Source: Lactobacillus sp. PV034 (lineage in GTDB: Bacteria > Bacillota > Bacilli > Lactobacillales > Lactobacillaceae). Taken from it: a stretch of 64,000 bases of DNA. The notes under the pieces were generated by a model that did not search any database, had not been told where the DNA came from, and saw nothing but the letters and a program-made list of their open reading frames with translations. A program made the translations under genes and the position numbers. Position 1 is the stretch's first letter. Every line of letters starts with the position of its first letter. This document shows positions 55,473 to 64,000 of this stretch, piece by piece. The stretch covers positions 67,001 to 131,000 of the forward strand of contig NZ_CP041982.1 of the NCBI RefSeq assembly GCF_014522305.1, in the 5' to 3' direction.

Positions 55473-56017
55473 TGTTAGGAATAGTTTTTGCTGTTATTAG
55501 TTTGGTGATTGTTATTCCGTATAATAAGATGTGGATGCGTCGCTTTTTAGAACAAAAGGCTACTGTGATTGAAGGCTTCTTGAATATGGTTGTAGTCTTT
55601 GCCCTAGCAGTTTGTACCGGAATTTTAACAATCTTGACTTTCAAAATTGGTGGTCAAGATGAAACTACCTTGAGCCTAGGATTAGCAGGAATATTTTCTG
55701 CCATCCCATTTTTGGTTAGTATGGTGCAATTTTATTTTGGTTTGCAGCAGGATATTTTTACCCATCCCCAAGATTTTATTTGGGATGGCCACATTGATCC
55801 TACACTATCTGATCTGAATGGGTCCTTTATGGCCTATTTAATCTTGGGTGTGCAAGACCTCAATTTTGGCATTATTCTTGTCATTGTAGCTCACTTTAAA
55901 AATGCAAGTTTGTTACTCTTAATTGAATTACTAGTGGTGTTAATTGCTGAGTTAATTTATATTAAAAGATATCCCCGCAAGTTTGAAAGACAGTTAAAAA
56001 ATAAAACTACTAAATAA
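55472..56017 (+). CDS. Polytopic membrane protein of unknown function
   Basis: The 181-residue protein has about five hydrophobic helices (MLGIVFAVISLVIVIPY, MVVVFALAVCTGILTILTF, LGLAGIFSAIPFLVSMVQFY, FMAYLILGVQDLNFGIILVI, LLLLIELLVVLIAELIYI) and a basic end. It is coupled to the small gene upstream. It is the last gene of the island before a two-way terminator. No family recognised. Confidence 0.6.
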   Translation: MLGIVFAVISLVIVIPYNKMWMRRFLEQKATVIEGFLNMVVVFALAVCTGILTILTFKIGGQDETTLSLGLAGIFSAIPFLVSMVQFYFGLQQDIFTHPQDFIWDGHIDPTLSDLNGSFMAYLILGVQDLNFGIILVIVAHFKNASLLLLIELLVVLIAELIYIKRYPRKFERQLKNKTTK

Positions 56018-56024
56018 AATAAAA

Positions 56025-56074
56025 AAATACCTACTTAATTTGCCAGTAATCAGGCAGGATTAAGTAGGTATTTT
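56025..56074. terminator. Bidirectional terminator, right border of the T7SS island
   Basis: AAAATACCTACTTAAT (56025-56040) and ATTAAGTAGGTATTTT (56059-56074) form a perfect 16-bp stem between the island and the converging yidC gene. Confidence 0.88.
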
Positions 56075-56081
56075 AGTTTAA

Positions 56082-57071
56082 TTATTTTTTGTCATTTTCA
56101 CGTTTTTGCTTACCCGCATTACGTGAACGTAAATCCTTGTGAAGATTTTGATTAGAAAAAGTTGCTGAAACATCGTTGCCATTAGGGGTATTACCACCAA
56201 CAATATCGGCAATTGTTTGTTTAGTAACTACTTCCTTAATTGGTTTGTTTTTTAATTCCTTATCAACTTCTTTTTTAACCTTTGGCATTAAGACAAAGGT
56301 AGTGATAATCTGTTGGATTACCATTACGACACCACCAGCGGCAAAGTAAAGCGCTAAGGCACCTGAATATGAAATGGCAAAGAAGAAAGTAATTAAAGGA
56401 CTAATGAAGGCAGTGGTCTTCATGGTCTTTTTTTGTTCAGGTGACAAGCCAATCATTGAAAGGTAGGCTTGAATAACGTAAAGCAAGGTTGCGGCAATGG
56501 CTAGGGCGATTGAACGCTGACTCAAGGAAATACCGTAAAAGCTGGTGTGGGCTAATTTGTCAGAGTATGCTACAGCTTGGTAAATACCGGCCATAATTGG
56601 CAGCTGAATTAGGAGGGGAAGACAGCCCATGCCACCAATGAGGGAAAGGTTATTTTCGCGGTAAATCTGCATTTGCAACTGACTGATTTGCATCTTTTGA
56701 TCTTGTGTTAAGTTAGGATCCTTGATGGCTTCTTGTACTAAATTAATTTGAGGTTGCAAACGTTTAGTTCGTTCTTGCTGCTTAGTCATCTTGTATGATT
56801 GGTTTAAGCGTAAGGGTAAGACAATAAATTGCACCACTAAGGTGATTAAAACAATTGCCCAACCGGCACCATTGGCACCACCGATTTTTGCTTCGACGAA
56901 CAACATGATGTTTTGCAAGGGATGGCCGAATAAGTTGTAAATCCAGGCATATGGTCCAGAAGTTGGTGCTTGCAAAACGCCACTAGTAGTTTTGCTAGTA
57001 CAAGCACTTAAAAAGACCATTAAGATCCCTAAGAGAGCAATTACTTTTAAATGTTTACTTTTAATTTTCAT
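56082..57071 (-). CDS. yidC: Membrane protein insertase YidC
   Basis: The 329-residue lipoprotein-type YidC/OxaA has signal LLGILMVFLSAC with the lipobox Cys near residue 22, then five membrane segments with WAIVLITLVVQFIVLPLRLN, GMGCLPLLIQLPIMAGIYQA and YFAAGGVVMVIQQIITTFVL, and a basic ribosome-facing tail. I chose the ATG at 57071 (AAAGG just before it); an upstream in-frame ATG at 57128 precedes no signal. It inserts membrane proteins with or without SecYEG. acyP lies just upstream on the same strand. Confidence 0.94.
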   Translation of the reverse strand: MKIKSKHLKVIALLGILMVFLSACTSKTTSGVLQAPTSGPYAWIYNLFGHPLQNIMLFVEAKIGGANGAGWAIVLITLVVQFIVLPLRLNQSYKMTKQQERTKRLQPQINLVQEAIKDPNLTQDQKMQISQLQMQIYRENNLSLIGGMGCLPLLIQLPIMAGIYQAVAYSDKLAHTSFYGISLSQRSIALAIAATLLYVIQAYLSMIGLSPEQKKTMKTTAFISPLITFFFAISYSGALALYFAAGGVVMVIQQIITTFVLMPKVKKEVDKELKNKPIKEVVTKQTIADIVGGNTPNGNDVSATFSNQNLHKDLRSRNAGKQKRENDKK

Positions 57072-57133
57072 TAAATGAATACCTTTCTCTTTGTATTGAG
57101 TAAAGTTTACTAGTAATCTTAATTTCAAGCAAC

Positions 57134-57409
57134 CTAGTGAATAATGTTAAAAGAATGAAATTGATCACTTGAAGGCAAATCTTCGACTTCCACGTGATCA
57201 ACTCGGCCTGCTGGCGTAGGGCTAGTCTTAACTTTGCTCAGAAAATGGGCTAACTGGAGTGAATTACCTTGCGCAATAATTTCAACATCACCATTAGCTA
57301 AATTCTTAACCGTTCCTTTAACTTTGAGGTCTTTGGCAAGCAGCTGGGTAGCCCATCTAAAGCCAACTCCTTGAACTAAACCTGAAACAATAATTTTTTT
57401 AGTTTCCAT
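57134..57409 (-). CDS. acyP: Acylphosphatase
   Basis: The 91-residue enzyme has the signature GLVQGVGFRWAT, whose Arg binds the acyl phosphate, and the catalytic Asn in GTVKNLANGDVEI. It hydrolyses acyl phosphates. The yidC-acyP pairing and divergent trmH-family gene are usual for lactobacilli. Confidence 0.95.
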   Translation of the reverse strand: METKKIIVSGLVQGVGFRWATQLLAKDLKVKGTVKNLANGDVEIIAQGNSLQLAHFLSKVKTSPTPAGRVDHVEVEDLPSSDQFHSFNIIH

Positions 57410-57509
57410 TGTATTGCCGGCTTTCTTAAAACTAAGTTCTAGTAAAATTTTAACATGTTAATTTTTTAGTAGGTACATTAAAATAGAAGAAAGAGAAAGA
57501 AGAGTTAAA

Positions 57510-58271
57510 ATGATCGAAATAAATTCTGTTAAAAATGCCAAAATTAAAGAAATAAAAAAATTACTGCAAAAAAAGTATCGTCATGAAGCAAATAAATATT
57601 TGATTGAAGGCTTTCATTTAGTGCAAGAAGCTTTACAAGGCCATCAGCAATATGATTATCTCTTGGCAACGGAAAAGGCATATGAGCGTTTATTAGAGCT
57701 TGCTAATCTTGATGATCGTAAGGTCATTATTATTAATGATGTCATCGCTGAGCATTTATCGGCTACCAAGAATAGCCAAGATGTGTTTATGGTGTTAAAT
57801 ATTAATCAACCGAAGTCATTTTCTTTTGAATATGGTAAATGGGTGGTTTTAGATAATTTAACTGATCCAGGGAATGTGGGAACTATTATTCGAACGGCTG
57901 ATGCAGCTGGATTTGATGGTGTAGTTTTATCAAAAGAAAGTGTAGATCTTTATAATCCTAAAGTGCAGCGCAGTATGCAGGGAAGTCAATTCCATATTCA
58001 AGTAATTCAAATGCCAATTTTAGAAGCTTTGACTAACTTTAAGGCCCATGGATTACCTATTTATGCTAGTGTCTTAGATAAAACCGCTAAGCAATTAGCC
58101 AATTGTGCGCCGGTACCTCAATTAGCTTTAGTAATTGGAAATGAAGCTCACGGAGTAAGCCCAGAAGTAGTAGCTTTAGCAGATAAAAAAATCTATATTC
58201 CAATTAAAGGGCAAGCGGAATCATTAAATGCCGCAGTTGCAGCTGGAATTATGATTTATCATTTTAGCTAG
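57510..58271 (+). CDS. TrmH-family (SpoU) rRNA/tRNA methyltransferase
   Basis: The 253-residue SPOUT protein has an N-terminal substrate-binding domain (KYLIEGFHLVQEAL) and the three SpoU motifs: LDNLTDPGNVGTIIRTADAA, ALVIGNEAHGVS and IPIKGQAESLNAAVAAGIMI. It methylates a 2'-OH of RNA using SAM; the exact target is not evident. It is divergent from acyP and often lies upstream of pheST, as here. Confidence 0.92.
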   Translation: MIEINSVKNAKIKEIKKLLQKKYRHEANKYLIEGFHLVQEALQGHQQYDYLLATEKAYERLLELANLDDRKVIIINDVIAEHLSATKNSQDVFMVLNINQPKSFSFEYGKWVVLDNLTDPGNVGTIIRTADAAGFDGVVLSKESVDLYNPKVQRSMQGSQFHIQVIQMPILEALTNFKAHGLPIYASVLDKTAKQLANCAPVPQLALVIGNEAHGVSPEVVALADKKIYIPIKGQAESLNAAVAAGIMIYHFS

Positions 58272-58272
58272 C

Positions 58273-58289
58273 AAAAGTGGGACTTGTTT
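58273..58289 (+). repeat. 17-bp direct repeat, copy 1
   Basis: AAAAGTGGGACTTGTTT, directly before the small antitoxin-like gene. The same 17 bases occur at 58471-58487, exactly 198 bases downstream. Confidence 0.9.
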
Positions 58290-58439
58290 ATGAGTAAAAT
58301 TGATGAATACATTGCTAAAAGAAGTAAACAAAGCGCTAATTTTGCTAAAGCCTATAAAGAAGAAAATCAAAAATTACAACTTGCTGTTAAAGTTAGAAAT
58401 ATAAAAGAAAAGCTTGGTATAAAAGATTTGAAAAATTAG
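58290..58439 (+). CDS. Short antitoxin-like protein (HigA N-terminal type), possibly truncated
   Basis: The 49-residue frame (MSKIDEYIAKRSKQSANFAK, then AYKEENQKLQLAVKVRNIKE) looks like the N-terminal arm and first helix of HigA/Xre antitoxins, where 'DEYIxxR…F..AY..E…L.LAV.IR..RE..GL' is typical, but it ends before a full helix-turn-helix. No toxin gene is adjacent, and no ribosome-binding site is clear. It may be a remnant of a lost toxin-antitoxin pair. Confidence 0.5.
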   Translation: MSKIDEYIAKRSKQSANFAKAYKEENQKLQLAVKVRNIKEKLGIKDLKN

Positions 58440-58470
58440 CTGTTAACTTTATTTAGAAATTCTGAGAATA

Positions 58471-58510
58471 AAAAGTGGGACTTGTTTTTAGTAAGTGGAT
58501 TTCTTATAAT
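58471..58510 (+). promoter_or_regulatory. 17-bp repeat copy 2 and promoter of the HxlR gene
   Basis: The second AAAAGTGGGACTTGTTT (58471-58487) supplies a TTGTTT -35 (58482-58487), with TATAAT at 58505-58510 after a 17-base spacer. Confidence 0.65.
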
Positions 58511-58562
58511 TAAAGTATATTTTAGCTTAAGTAAGAACCAACGATTACTAGGAGGAAGCTTA

Positions 58563-58913
58563 ATGACTGCAGAAACTAAAAATGAAAAAAATGGTTGTAA
58601 AGATCCCCAAGATTATGCACTTTGCGATCACTTTATTAGTGCCTTTGGCATTATTGGCAAGAAGTGGAATGGCCTAATTATTTCATCTTTATGTGATACA
58701 AATGCGATGCGTTTTAAAGATTTAGCACGCTGTATTGATAAATGTTCAGATCGTGTTTTGGTTGAACGTTTAAAAGAATTAGAACAACTTGATATTGTTC
58801 AACGTAATGTTGATAATAATTCAGGCATTATTTCTTATAGTTTGACTGAAAAGGGTGTTGAATTAAAACCTGTTTTTGATCAAGTACATGATTGGGCTGA
58901 TAAGTGGGCCTAA
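58563..58913 (+). CDS. HxlR-family transcriptional regulator
   Basis: The 116-residue winged-helix regulator shows ALCDHFISAFGIIGKKWNGL, the MRFKDLARCI recognition region and GIISYSLTEKGVEL in the wing. Four Cys (near residues 12, 20, 40 and 58) could serve redox sensing, as in some HxlR members. I chose ATG 58563 after CTAGGAGG. It stands alone between the repeat-bearing promoter and the pheS leader; targets are unknown. Confidence 0.9.
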   Translation: MTAETKNEKNGCKDPQDYALCDHFISAFGIIGKKWNGLIISSLCDTNAMRFKDLARCIDKCSDRVLVERLKELEQLDIVQRNVDNNSGIISYSLTEKGVELKPVFDQVHDWADKWA

Positions 58914-58920
58914 ATATAGT

Positions 58921-58949
58921 TTGCAAGATTCTCTAAAATGCATTAAGAT
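58921..58949 (+). promoter_or_regulatory. Promoter of the pheS T-box leader
   Basis: TTGCAA (58921-58926) and TAAGAT (58944-58949) with a 17-base spacer. Confidence 0.65.
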
Positions 58950-58955
58950 ACTAAC

Positions 58956-59195
58956 ATAAACATTAAATGCGATGATCAAGATTAGTAATGTTAATTTCTA
59001 TTTTTAGCGAGAGTAGATTTGGTGGAACTACTTAATAGGAAGACATGAATTTCATCTTAGGAGCAGAATCTAATCAATTCCGGTATTTCTCCGTTAAACG
59101 AAAAGAGTGTGAACACGCACTTTTATTTAGTTTGTGTTTAAACTAGGGTGGTACCGCGAAGCTTCGTCCCTTTTGAGGGATGAAGCTTTTTTTGT
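58956..59195 (+). promoter_or_regulatory. T-box riboswitch of pheST
   Basis: The T-box core AGGGTGGTACCGCG lies at 59145-59158. It is followed by a terminator hairpin, AAGCTTCGTCCC with GGGATGAAGCTT, and T7. Upstream helices, including ACTAGATT-like and GAGCAG elements, fit Stem I. TTC in GAATTTCATC (about 59048-59057) is a candidate Phe specifier, not proven. Confidence 0.9.
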
Positions 59196-59210
59196 TGGAA
59201 AGGAAAAAAG

Positions 59211-60260
59211 ATGGATTTATTTGAGCGATTAAAGGAAATCAAAGAAAAAGGATTAACAAATATTCAAAATGCTGATAATCAAAAGGCATTAGAAGAAATT
59301 AGAGTCAAACTTTTGGGACGTAAGGGTGAATTAACCGAAATTTTACACTCAATGAAAGATGTTGCCCCTGAAAATAGACCTAAGGTGGGACAAGAAGTTA
59401 ACCAATTACGTGACTTGTTCCAAAATTCCTTAGAAAATGCTAAAGAAAAGTTTGCTCAAGCTGTAATTGCTAAAAAGTTAGAAGCAGAAAAAATCGATGT
59501 AACGCTACCAGGTCGTAAGGCTCATTTGGGTTCAAAGCACCCCATTAATATTATTTTAGATGATCTTGAAAGTTACTTTATTGGCATGGGCTATCAAGTA
59601 GTACAAGGACCAGAAATGGAAACTGACCACTATGTCTTTGAAATGATGAACTTGCCTAAGGACCACCCTGCACGTGATATGCAAGCCACTTTCTATATTG
59701 ATGATGAAAGATTATTAAGATCTCAAACTTCTGGTGATCAAGCTAGAGTTTTAGAAAAACATGATTTTTCAAAGGGGCCTTTAAAGATGGTGGGGCCAGG
59801 TAAGGTTTATCGTCGTGATGATGACGATGCTACTCACTCCCACCAATTCCAACAAATGGAAGGACTAGTAATTGATAAAAATATTACGATGTCTGACTTA
59901 AAGGGTACGTTAGAAATGATTGCCAAGCATATGTTTGGTCAAGATCGTGAAACTAGATTACGCCCATCATACTTCCCATTTACTGAACCATCTGTGGAAA
60001 TGGATGTCTCATGTTTTAACTGTGATGGTAAGGGTTGTCCAATTTGTAAATATACTGGCTGGATTGAAGTTTTAGGTGCTGGTATGGTTCACCCTAATGT
60101 TTTAGAAAATGCTGGTGTTGATTCGTCAGTTTATGGTGGTTTTGCTTTTGGTGTGGGTTTGGATCGTTTAGCTATCTTGAAATACGGTATCGATGATATT
60201 CGTGATTTCTACACCAATGATGTTCGTTTCTTAAAACAATTCCGTAAGGAGGAAAAATAA
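59211..60260 (+). CDS. pheS: Phenylalanine--tRNA ligase alpha subunit
   Basis: The 349-residue class II synthetase subunit has an N-terminal coiled coil (1-90) and a catalytic core with motif 2 ([20 protein letters not shown]), [20 protein letters not shown] (seen in parts) and motif 3 [14 protein letters not shown]. It forms an alpha2-beta2 enzyme with PheT. The stop overlaps the pheT start by one base; both are under the T-box. Confidence 0.97.
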   Translation: MDLFERLKEIKEKGLTNIQNADNQKALEEIRVKLLGRKGELTEILHSMKDVAPENRPKVGQEVNQLRDLFQNSLENAKEKFAQAVIAKKLEAEKIDVTLPGRKAHLGSKHPINIILDDLESYFIGMGYQVVQGPEMETDHYVFEMMNLPKDHPARDMQATFYIDDERLLRSQTSGDQARVLEKHDFSKGPLKMVGPGKVYRRDDDDATHSHQFQQMEGLVIDKNITMSDLKGTLEMIAKHMFGQDRETRLRPSYFPFTEPSVEMDVSCFNCDGKGCPICKYTGWIEVLGAGMVHPNVLENAGVDSSVYGGFAFGVGLDRLAILKYGIDDIRDFYTNDVRFLKQFRKEEK

Positions 60261-62674
60261 TGCTCGTTTCATATAATTGGTTAAAAGATTTTCTTGATCT
60301 AGATATTGATCCTAAGGACTTAGCTGAAAAAATTACCCGAACTGGGGTTGAAATTGAAACTGTTGCTCATCCTGCTGAAGGTTTAAAGAAATTAGTTGTC
60401 GGTCATATTCTAGAATGTGAAGATATTGAAGGAACTCACTTACATAAGTGTTTAGTAGATGTTGGTGAAGATGAACCAATTCAAATTGTTTGTGGTGCAC
60501 CAAATGTTGCTCCTGACCAAGATGTAATTGTTGCCTTACATGGTGCCCGCATTGCTGGTAACGAAAAGATTAAGAAGGGTAAGATCCGCGGCGTTCAATC
60601 TAATGGGATGATTTGTGGTCTCCAAGAAATCGGTTTTGCCGATAAGATTGTACCTGCTAAATATGCTGATGGGATTTTTGTCTTTCCTAAAGATGCTGAT
60701 GTTAAACCAGGTGAAGATGTTTATGAAGCACTTGGAATGGATGATTATATTTTAGATTTTGATATTACGCCTAACCGTGCTGATACACTTTCAATGGAAG
60801 GGGCAGCTTACGAAGTAGGGGCAATTGTTGACCAAAAGCCTAACATTGAAGATGTCGTCCTTAAAGAAGATGGCGACGACTGGACTGATTCTTTAGCTGT
60901 GACTGTGGATGGAGAATTAGCACCAAAATTTTATTTAAGAAAAGTTAATAATATTAAAATTGGTGAAAGTCCACTTTGGCTGCAACGTCGTCTTTGGAAT
61001 GCGGGAATTCGTCCAATCAACAATGTAGTTGATGTAACTAATTATGTCATGCTTTTAACTGGTCAACCAATGCATGCCTATGATGCTAAGAGTTTTGCTA
61101 ACGGTAAACTTGAAGTAAGAAAAGCTAAGCAAGGTGAAAAATTAACGCTTTTAAATGATAAAGAAGTTGAACTTGATCCAAACGATATTGTAATTACCGA
61201 TGGTGAAAAGCCAGTAATGATGGCTGGTGTAATGGGTGGTAAAACTTCAGAAGTTGAAGACGATACTACCGACGTTATTTTGGAATCCGCTATTTTTGAC
61301 CCAACTTTGGTCAGAAAAGCAGCCTTACGCCATGCTAACCGTACTGAAGCTTCTAGTCGTTATGAAAAAGGCGTTAACTGGGATAATACGCAAAAAGCCC
61401 TTGATATGGCAGCGTTACTTTTAAGAAATGATGCTGAAGGTACGATTGCTAATGGTGAAATTAAAGCAGCAGATGCGCAAAGAAAACCAGCAGTAGTTAA
61501 GACCACTATTTCTTATATTAATAAAGTTTTGGGCACTGACCTTGCTGCAAGTGAAATTAAAAAGATTTTTGATCGTCTAAACTTTGAAACAGAAATTAAC
61601 GGTGATGAATTAGTTGTTACTGTGCCAAATCGCCGTTGGGATATTGCCATTCCTGCTGACTTAGTAGAAGAAGTGGGTCGTATTTATGGTTACGATAACT
61701 TAGAATCTACCCAACCTTTACTAGCTGAAACTCATGGTGGTTATTCTGAAAAAGAAACCAAGATTAGACGTTTCAAGCAAATTGCTGAAGGACAGGGTTT
61801 AATGGAGGCAATTTCTTATTCATTGACTTCACCTGAAAAGGCAGCTAAGTTTACCCTTGATCCTGCACCAGTAGTTGAAGTAGAAATGCCACTTAACTCA
61901 AGTAGAAGTGCCATGCGTGAAAACTTGATTACTGGTTTGGTAGATGCAGCTAGCTATAATATGGCCCGCAAAGAAAAGCAATTAGCCTTTTATGAACAAG
62001 GCCGTACTTACGACCATGCTAATGATGAATATAATGAACATGAACACCTAGCTGCTTTAATGAGCGGGGATGTCTTTGATCAAAACTGGCAACACAAGAA
62101 TGAAAAGATCGACTTCTTCTTTGTTAAAGGACAACTAGAAGATATGTTTGTTGCCGTGGGCATTGATCCAGAGCAAGTTATTTATAAACCAGTTGCAGTT
62201 GCAGGGCTTCATCCAACGCGCACAGCTGCCATGTATCTAAATGACCAATACATTGGTTTAATTGGAATGGTTGACCACGAAACCACAATGAAGGACAAGG
62301 CATTACGTGGTAGTGAATTATATGTTTATGAATTAGATCTTGATGCTCTGATTCCAATGCTTAAAGATGGCATGAGAGCTAAGCCAGCACCAAAATTCCC
62401 AGGAATTGAACGTGACCTTTCATTATTACTTGATAAACAAATTACTAACCAAGAAGTAGTAGATGTTATTAAAGCTGCTGGTGGTAAATACTTACATGAA
62501 GTTAAAGTGATTGATGTTTATGAAGGTAGTCATATCGAAGCTGGTAAGAAGTCAATTTCTTACAGCCTTACTTTCTTAAATGAAAAAGATACTTTAACTG
62601 ATGAAGTTGTTAATAAAGCCATGGATAATATCGAAACTGATCTGAAGGAAAAATTAAAGATTATTGTACGATAA
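60260..62674 (+). CDS. pheT: Phenylalanine--tRNA ligase beta subunit
   Basis: The 804-residue subunit has the EMAP-type tRNA-binding domain (about 40-155; VVGHILECEDIEGTHLHKC), B3/B4 editing domain (IRPINNVVDVTNYVMLLTGQ), B5 and the inactive synthetase-like core, and a C-terminal anticodon-binding fold (KFPGIERDLSLLLD). Length is normal. GAGGAAAAATA precedes the ATG inside the end of pheS. Confidence 0.97.
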   Translation: MLVSYNWLKDFLDLDIDPKDLAEKITRTGVEIETVAHPAEGLKKLVVGHILECEDIEGTHLHKCLVDVGEDEPIQIVCGAPNVAPDQDVIVALHGARIAGNEKIKKGKIRGVQSNGMICGLQEIGFADKIVPAKYADGIFVFPKDADVKPGEDVYEALGMDDYILDFDITPNRADTLSMEGAAYEVGAIVDQKPNIEDVVLKEDGDDWTDSLAVTVDGELAPKFYLRKVNNIKIGESPLWLQRRLWNAGIRPINNVVDVTNYVMLLTGQPMHAYDAKSFANGKLEVRKAKQGEKLTLLNDKEVELDPNDIVITDGEKPVMMAGVMGGKTSEVEDDTTDVILESAIFDPTLVRKAALRHANRTEASSRYEKGVNWDNTQKALDMAALLLRNDAEGTIANGEIKAADAQRKPAVVKTTISYINKVLGTDLAASEIKKIFDRLNFETEINGDELVVTVPNRRWDIAIPADLVEEVGRIYGYDNLESTQPLLAETHGGYSEKETKIRRFKQIAEGQGLMEAISYSLTSPEKAAKFTLDPAPVVEVEMPLNSSRSAMRENLITGLVDAASYNMARKEKQLAFYEQGRTYDHANDEYNEHEHLAALMSGDVFDQNWQHKNEKIDFFFVKGQLEDMFVAVGIDPEQVIYKPVAVAGLHPTRTAAMYLNDQYIGLIGMVDHETTMKDKALRGSELYVYELDLDALIPMLKDGMRAKPAPKFPGIERDLSLLLDKQITNQEVVDVIKAAGGKYLHEVKVIDVYEGSHIEAGKKSISYSLTFLNEKDTLTDEVVNKAMDNIETDLKEKLKIIVR

Positions 62675-62719
62675 TTTTGGTAAACTGTTCCTAGAGTTTT
62701 TTTCTGGAGGAAAGTTAAT

Positions 62720-63820
62720 TTGCAAGATCAAGATAAACAAAGAGAACATGATTTGCAACGCGAAGGTTCAAACAAGGTAATGCGTTGGGTGGCAAGTGCC
62801 GTTGGAATCATTCTTGCCTTATTAGTAATTGGTGGAGGGATTTATACAGTTTATGCCCTCCAGCCTGCTAACCGGCATGATGAAAATGTAGTCAGTGTAC
62901 ATATTCCTGAAGGAGCAACGAATGATGAAATTGCTGGTATCTTAAAAAAGGATGGCTTAATTCGTAATATATCTATTTTTAAGATGTGGCTCAAAACTCA
63001 TTCAGTTGCTGGCTTTCAAGCAGGAGACTTCTATGTTTCTCCTTCAATGAACAATCGTCAAATTGTGAGTCAACTTCAAGGTGGCGGTGGCCGTCCTGTT
63101 GTGGGGCATGTTTTGGTTAAAGAAGGGCAAACCATTGACGAAATTGGTAATACAATTGCCAAAAATACTAAGTACTCGAAGAAGGACTTCTTGGCTTTGA
63201 TGAAGAATGAGAAGTTCTTAAAGAGTTTAGAGAAGCGTTACCCACAATTACTATCTTCTTCAATGAAGAAAAATAATGTCCGCTATCATTTGGAAGGTTA
63301 CTTATTCCCAGCTAAATATGATGTTTACCAGGGGGCAAGTCTAGATGAACTTGTAACTCAGATGGTTGAAAAAGAAAACGAAGTCTTAACACCATACTAT
63401 AGCGCAATTAAGAAGAAGCACTTGACTGTCCAAGAAGTCTTGACTTTGGCTTCCTTAGTTGAACGTGAAGGGGTTAAGGATACTGACCGTCGTAAGATTG
63501 CTGGTGTCTTCTTTAACCGTTTGGATGCTGGTATGCCATTGCAATCAGATATTTCTGTAATGTATGCTTTGAACAAGCACAAGCACTCACTGTCACTTAA
63601 GGATGTTAAGGTCAAATCACCATATAACTTGTACGTCCACAAGGGTTATGGGCCAGGACCATTTAACAATCCAAGTTTGAACTCAATTAGTGCAGTCTTG
63701 AACCCACTTGATCGAGATGAAGATTACTTGTACTTCGTAGCCAACCTTAAGACCGGAGAAGTTAAGTTCTCCCACACTTTGGATGAGCATGAAGCAAATA
63801 ATGCAAGTTTCGGACAGTAA
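62720..63820 (+). CDS. mltG: Endolytic peptidoglycan transglycosylase MltG
   Basis: The 366-residue membrane protein has one N-terminal helix (WVASAVGIILALLVIGGGIY), a LysM-like segment (VSVHIPEGATNDEIAGILKK) and the YceG catalytic domain with the Glu in LASLVEREGVKDTDRRKIAG. It then has YNLYVHKGYGPGPFNNPSL. It cuts nascent glycan strands and terminates their growth. It starts with TTG after GGAGGAAAG. greA follows, a common Firmicute order. Confidence 0.94.
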   Translation: MQDQDKQREHDLQREGSNKVMRWVASAVGIILALLVIGGGIYTVYALQPANRHDENVVSVHIPEGATNDEIAGILKKDGLIRNISIFKMWLKTHSVAGFQAGDFYVSPSMNNRQIVSQLQGGGGRPVVGHVLVKEGQTIDEIGNTIAKNTKYSKKDFLALMKNEKFLKSLEKRYPQLLSSSMKKNNVRYHLEGYLFPAKYDVYQGASLDELVTQMVEKENEVLTPYYSAIKKKHLTVQEVLTLASLVEREGVKDTDRRKIAGVFFNRLDAGMPLQSDISVMYALNKHKHSLSLKDVKVKSPYNLYVHKGYGPGPFNNPSLNSISAVLNPLDRDEDYLYFVANLKTGEVKFSHTLDEHEANNASFGQ

Positions 63821-63823
63821 GAG

Positions 63824-63852
63824 TTGACAATTAGGGTAAATAACCATACTAT
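63824..63852 (+). promoter_or_regulatory. Promoter of greA
   Basis: TTGACA (63824-63829) and TACTAT (63847-63852) with a 17-base spacer, directly after the mltG stop. Confidence 0.65.
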
Positions 63853-63891
63853 TTGTTTTGCAACAAGAAAAAAGTGAGGAGTTAAATCGCG

Positions 63892-64000
63892 ATGGCACAA
63901 AAAGTATATCCGATGACCGAAGAAGGTAAGGAAAAGCTTGAAAAAGAATTAAGAGATTTAAAATTAGTTAAGCGTCCAGAAGTTATTGAAAGAATTAAGG
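63892..64000 (+). CDS. greA: Transcription elongation factor GreA (partial)
   Basis: The N-terminal 36 residues are present ([20 protein letters not shown], then [10 protein letters not shown]) and match the coiled-coil start of GreA, which rescues backtracked RNA polymerase by stimulating transcript cleavage. GTGAGGAG precedes the ATG. The gene runs off the right edge. Confidence 0.92.
   Translation, partial: MAQKVYPMTEEGKEKLEKELRDLKLVKRPEVIERIK

Noticed and set aside
58290..58439. A complete toxin-antitoxin module around the antitoxin-like fragment.
   Set aside because: No toxin-like frame is found on either strand nearby and the helix-turn-helix is incomplete.

Overview
The window is low-GC Firmicute chromosome. 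Gene order, codon use and protein content point to the Lactobacillus gasseri/johnsonii group: a coaE-nrdR-dnaB-dnaI run, T-box-controlled thrS and pheST, an Ala/Ser-rich giant adhesin with gtfA/gtfB, and infC-rpmI-rplT. Species assignment is inference; no rRNA gene is present. About 70% of the window is conserved housekeeping DNA. Two accessory regions stand out: the adhesin block (5.3-20.4 kb) and a type VII secretion (T7SSb) island (29.9-56.0 kb). || Layout. 0-5.2 kb: end of coaE, nrdR, dnaB, dnaI, then a T-box leader and thrS. 5.3-20.4 kb: two Gtf-type glycosyltransferases and a 3948-residue LPQTG cell-wall protein whose stalk is a higher-order repeat of 1323 bp. 20.4-21.8 kb: infC operon with an L20-type leader and an ATT start. 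21.8-27.5 kb: a reverse-strand EVE-domain protein, then the yqeG-yqeH-nadD-yqeK-rsfS-tmcAL-yceD operon. 27.6-29.9 kb: an ArlRS-like two-component system. || T7SS island. From 30.0 to 38.2 kb lies an array of six membrane-anchored immunity-like genes alternating with five whole or truncated lipase genes. The lipases have the toxin (GHSLGG) at the N-terminus and a helical targeting domain at the C-terminus, as in the reverse-arranged T7SS lipase TslA of Staphylococcus. Two sets of small helical TlaA1/TlaA2-like partners sit inside the array. From 38.65 to 48.7 kb is a complete core: EsxA, EsaA, EssA, EsaB, EssB, EssC. From 48.7 to 56.0 kb are a helical partner, an unknown protein, an LXG effector with a glycine-rich membrane-active end, a candidate membrane immunity protein, two related small proteins, and several membrane proteins. 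|| How it fits together. EssC with EssB/EsaA/EssA/EsaB should export EsxA, the LXG protein and the lipases with their partners. The array looks like the product of repeated recombination of an ancestral unit immunity-lipase-tlaA1-tlaA2. Truncated lipases are fused to the 3' tails of tlaA2 or immunity genes, the immunity genes fall into three sequence types that match the type of the lipase 5' end behind them, and both near-full-length lipases are interrupted at A7 tracts. It is a mirror image of the orphan toxin-tip/immunity arrays known for C-terminal toxins. || 56.1-64 kb: reverse-strand yidC and acylphosphatase, a TrmH-family methyltransferase, an antitoxin-like fragment, an HxlR regulator, T-box pheS-pheT, mltG and the start of greA.
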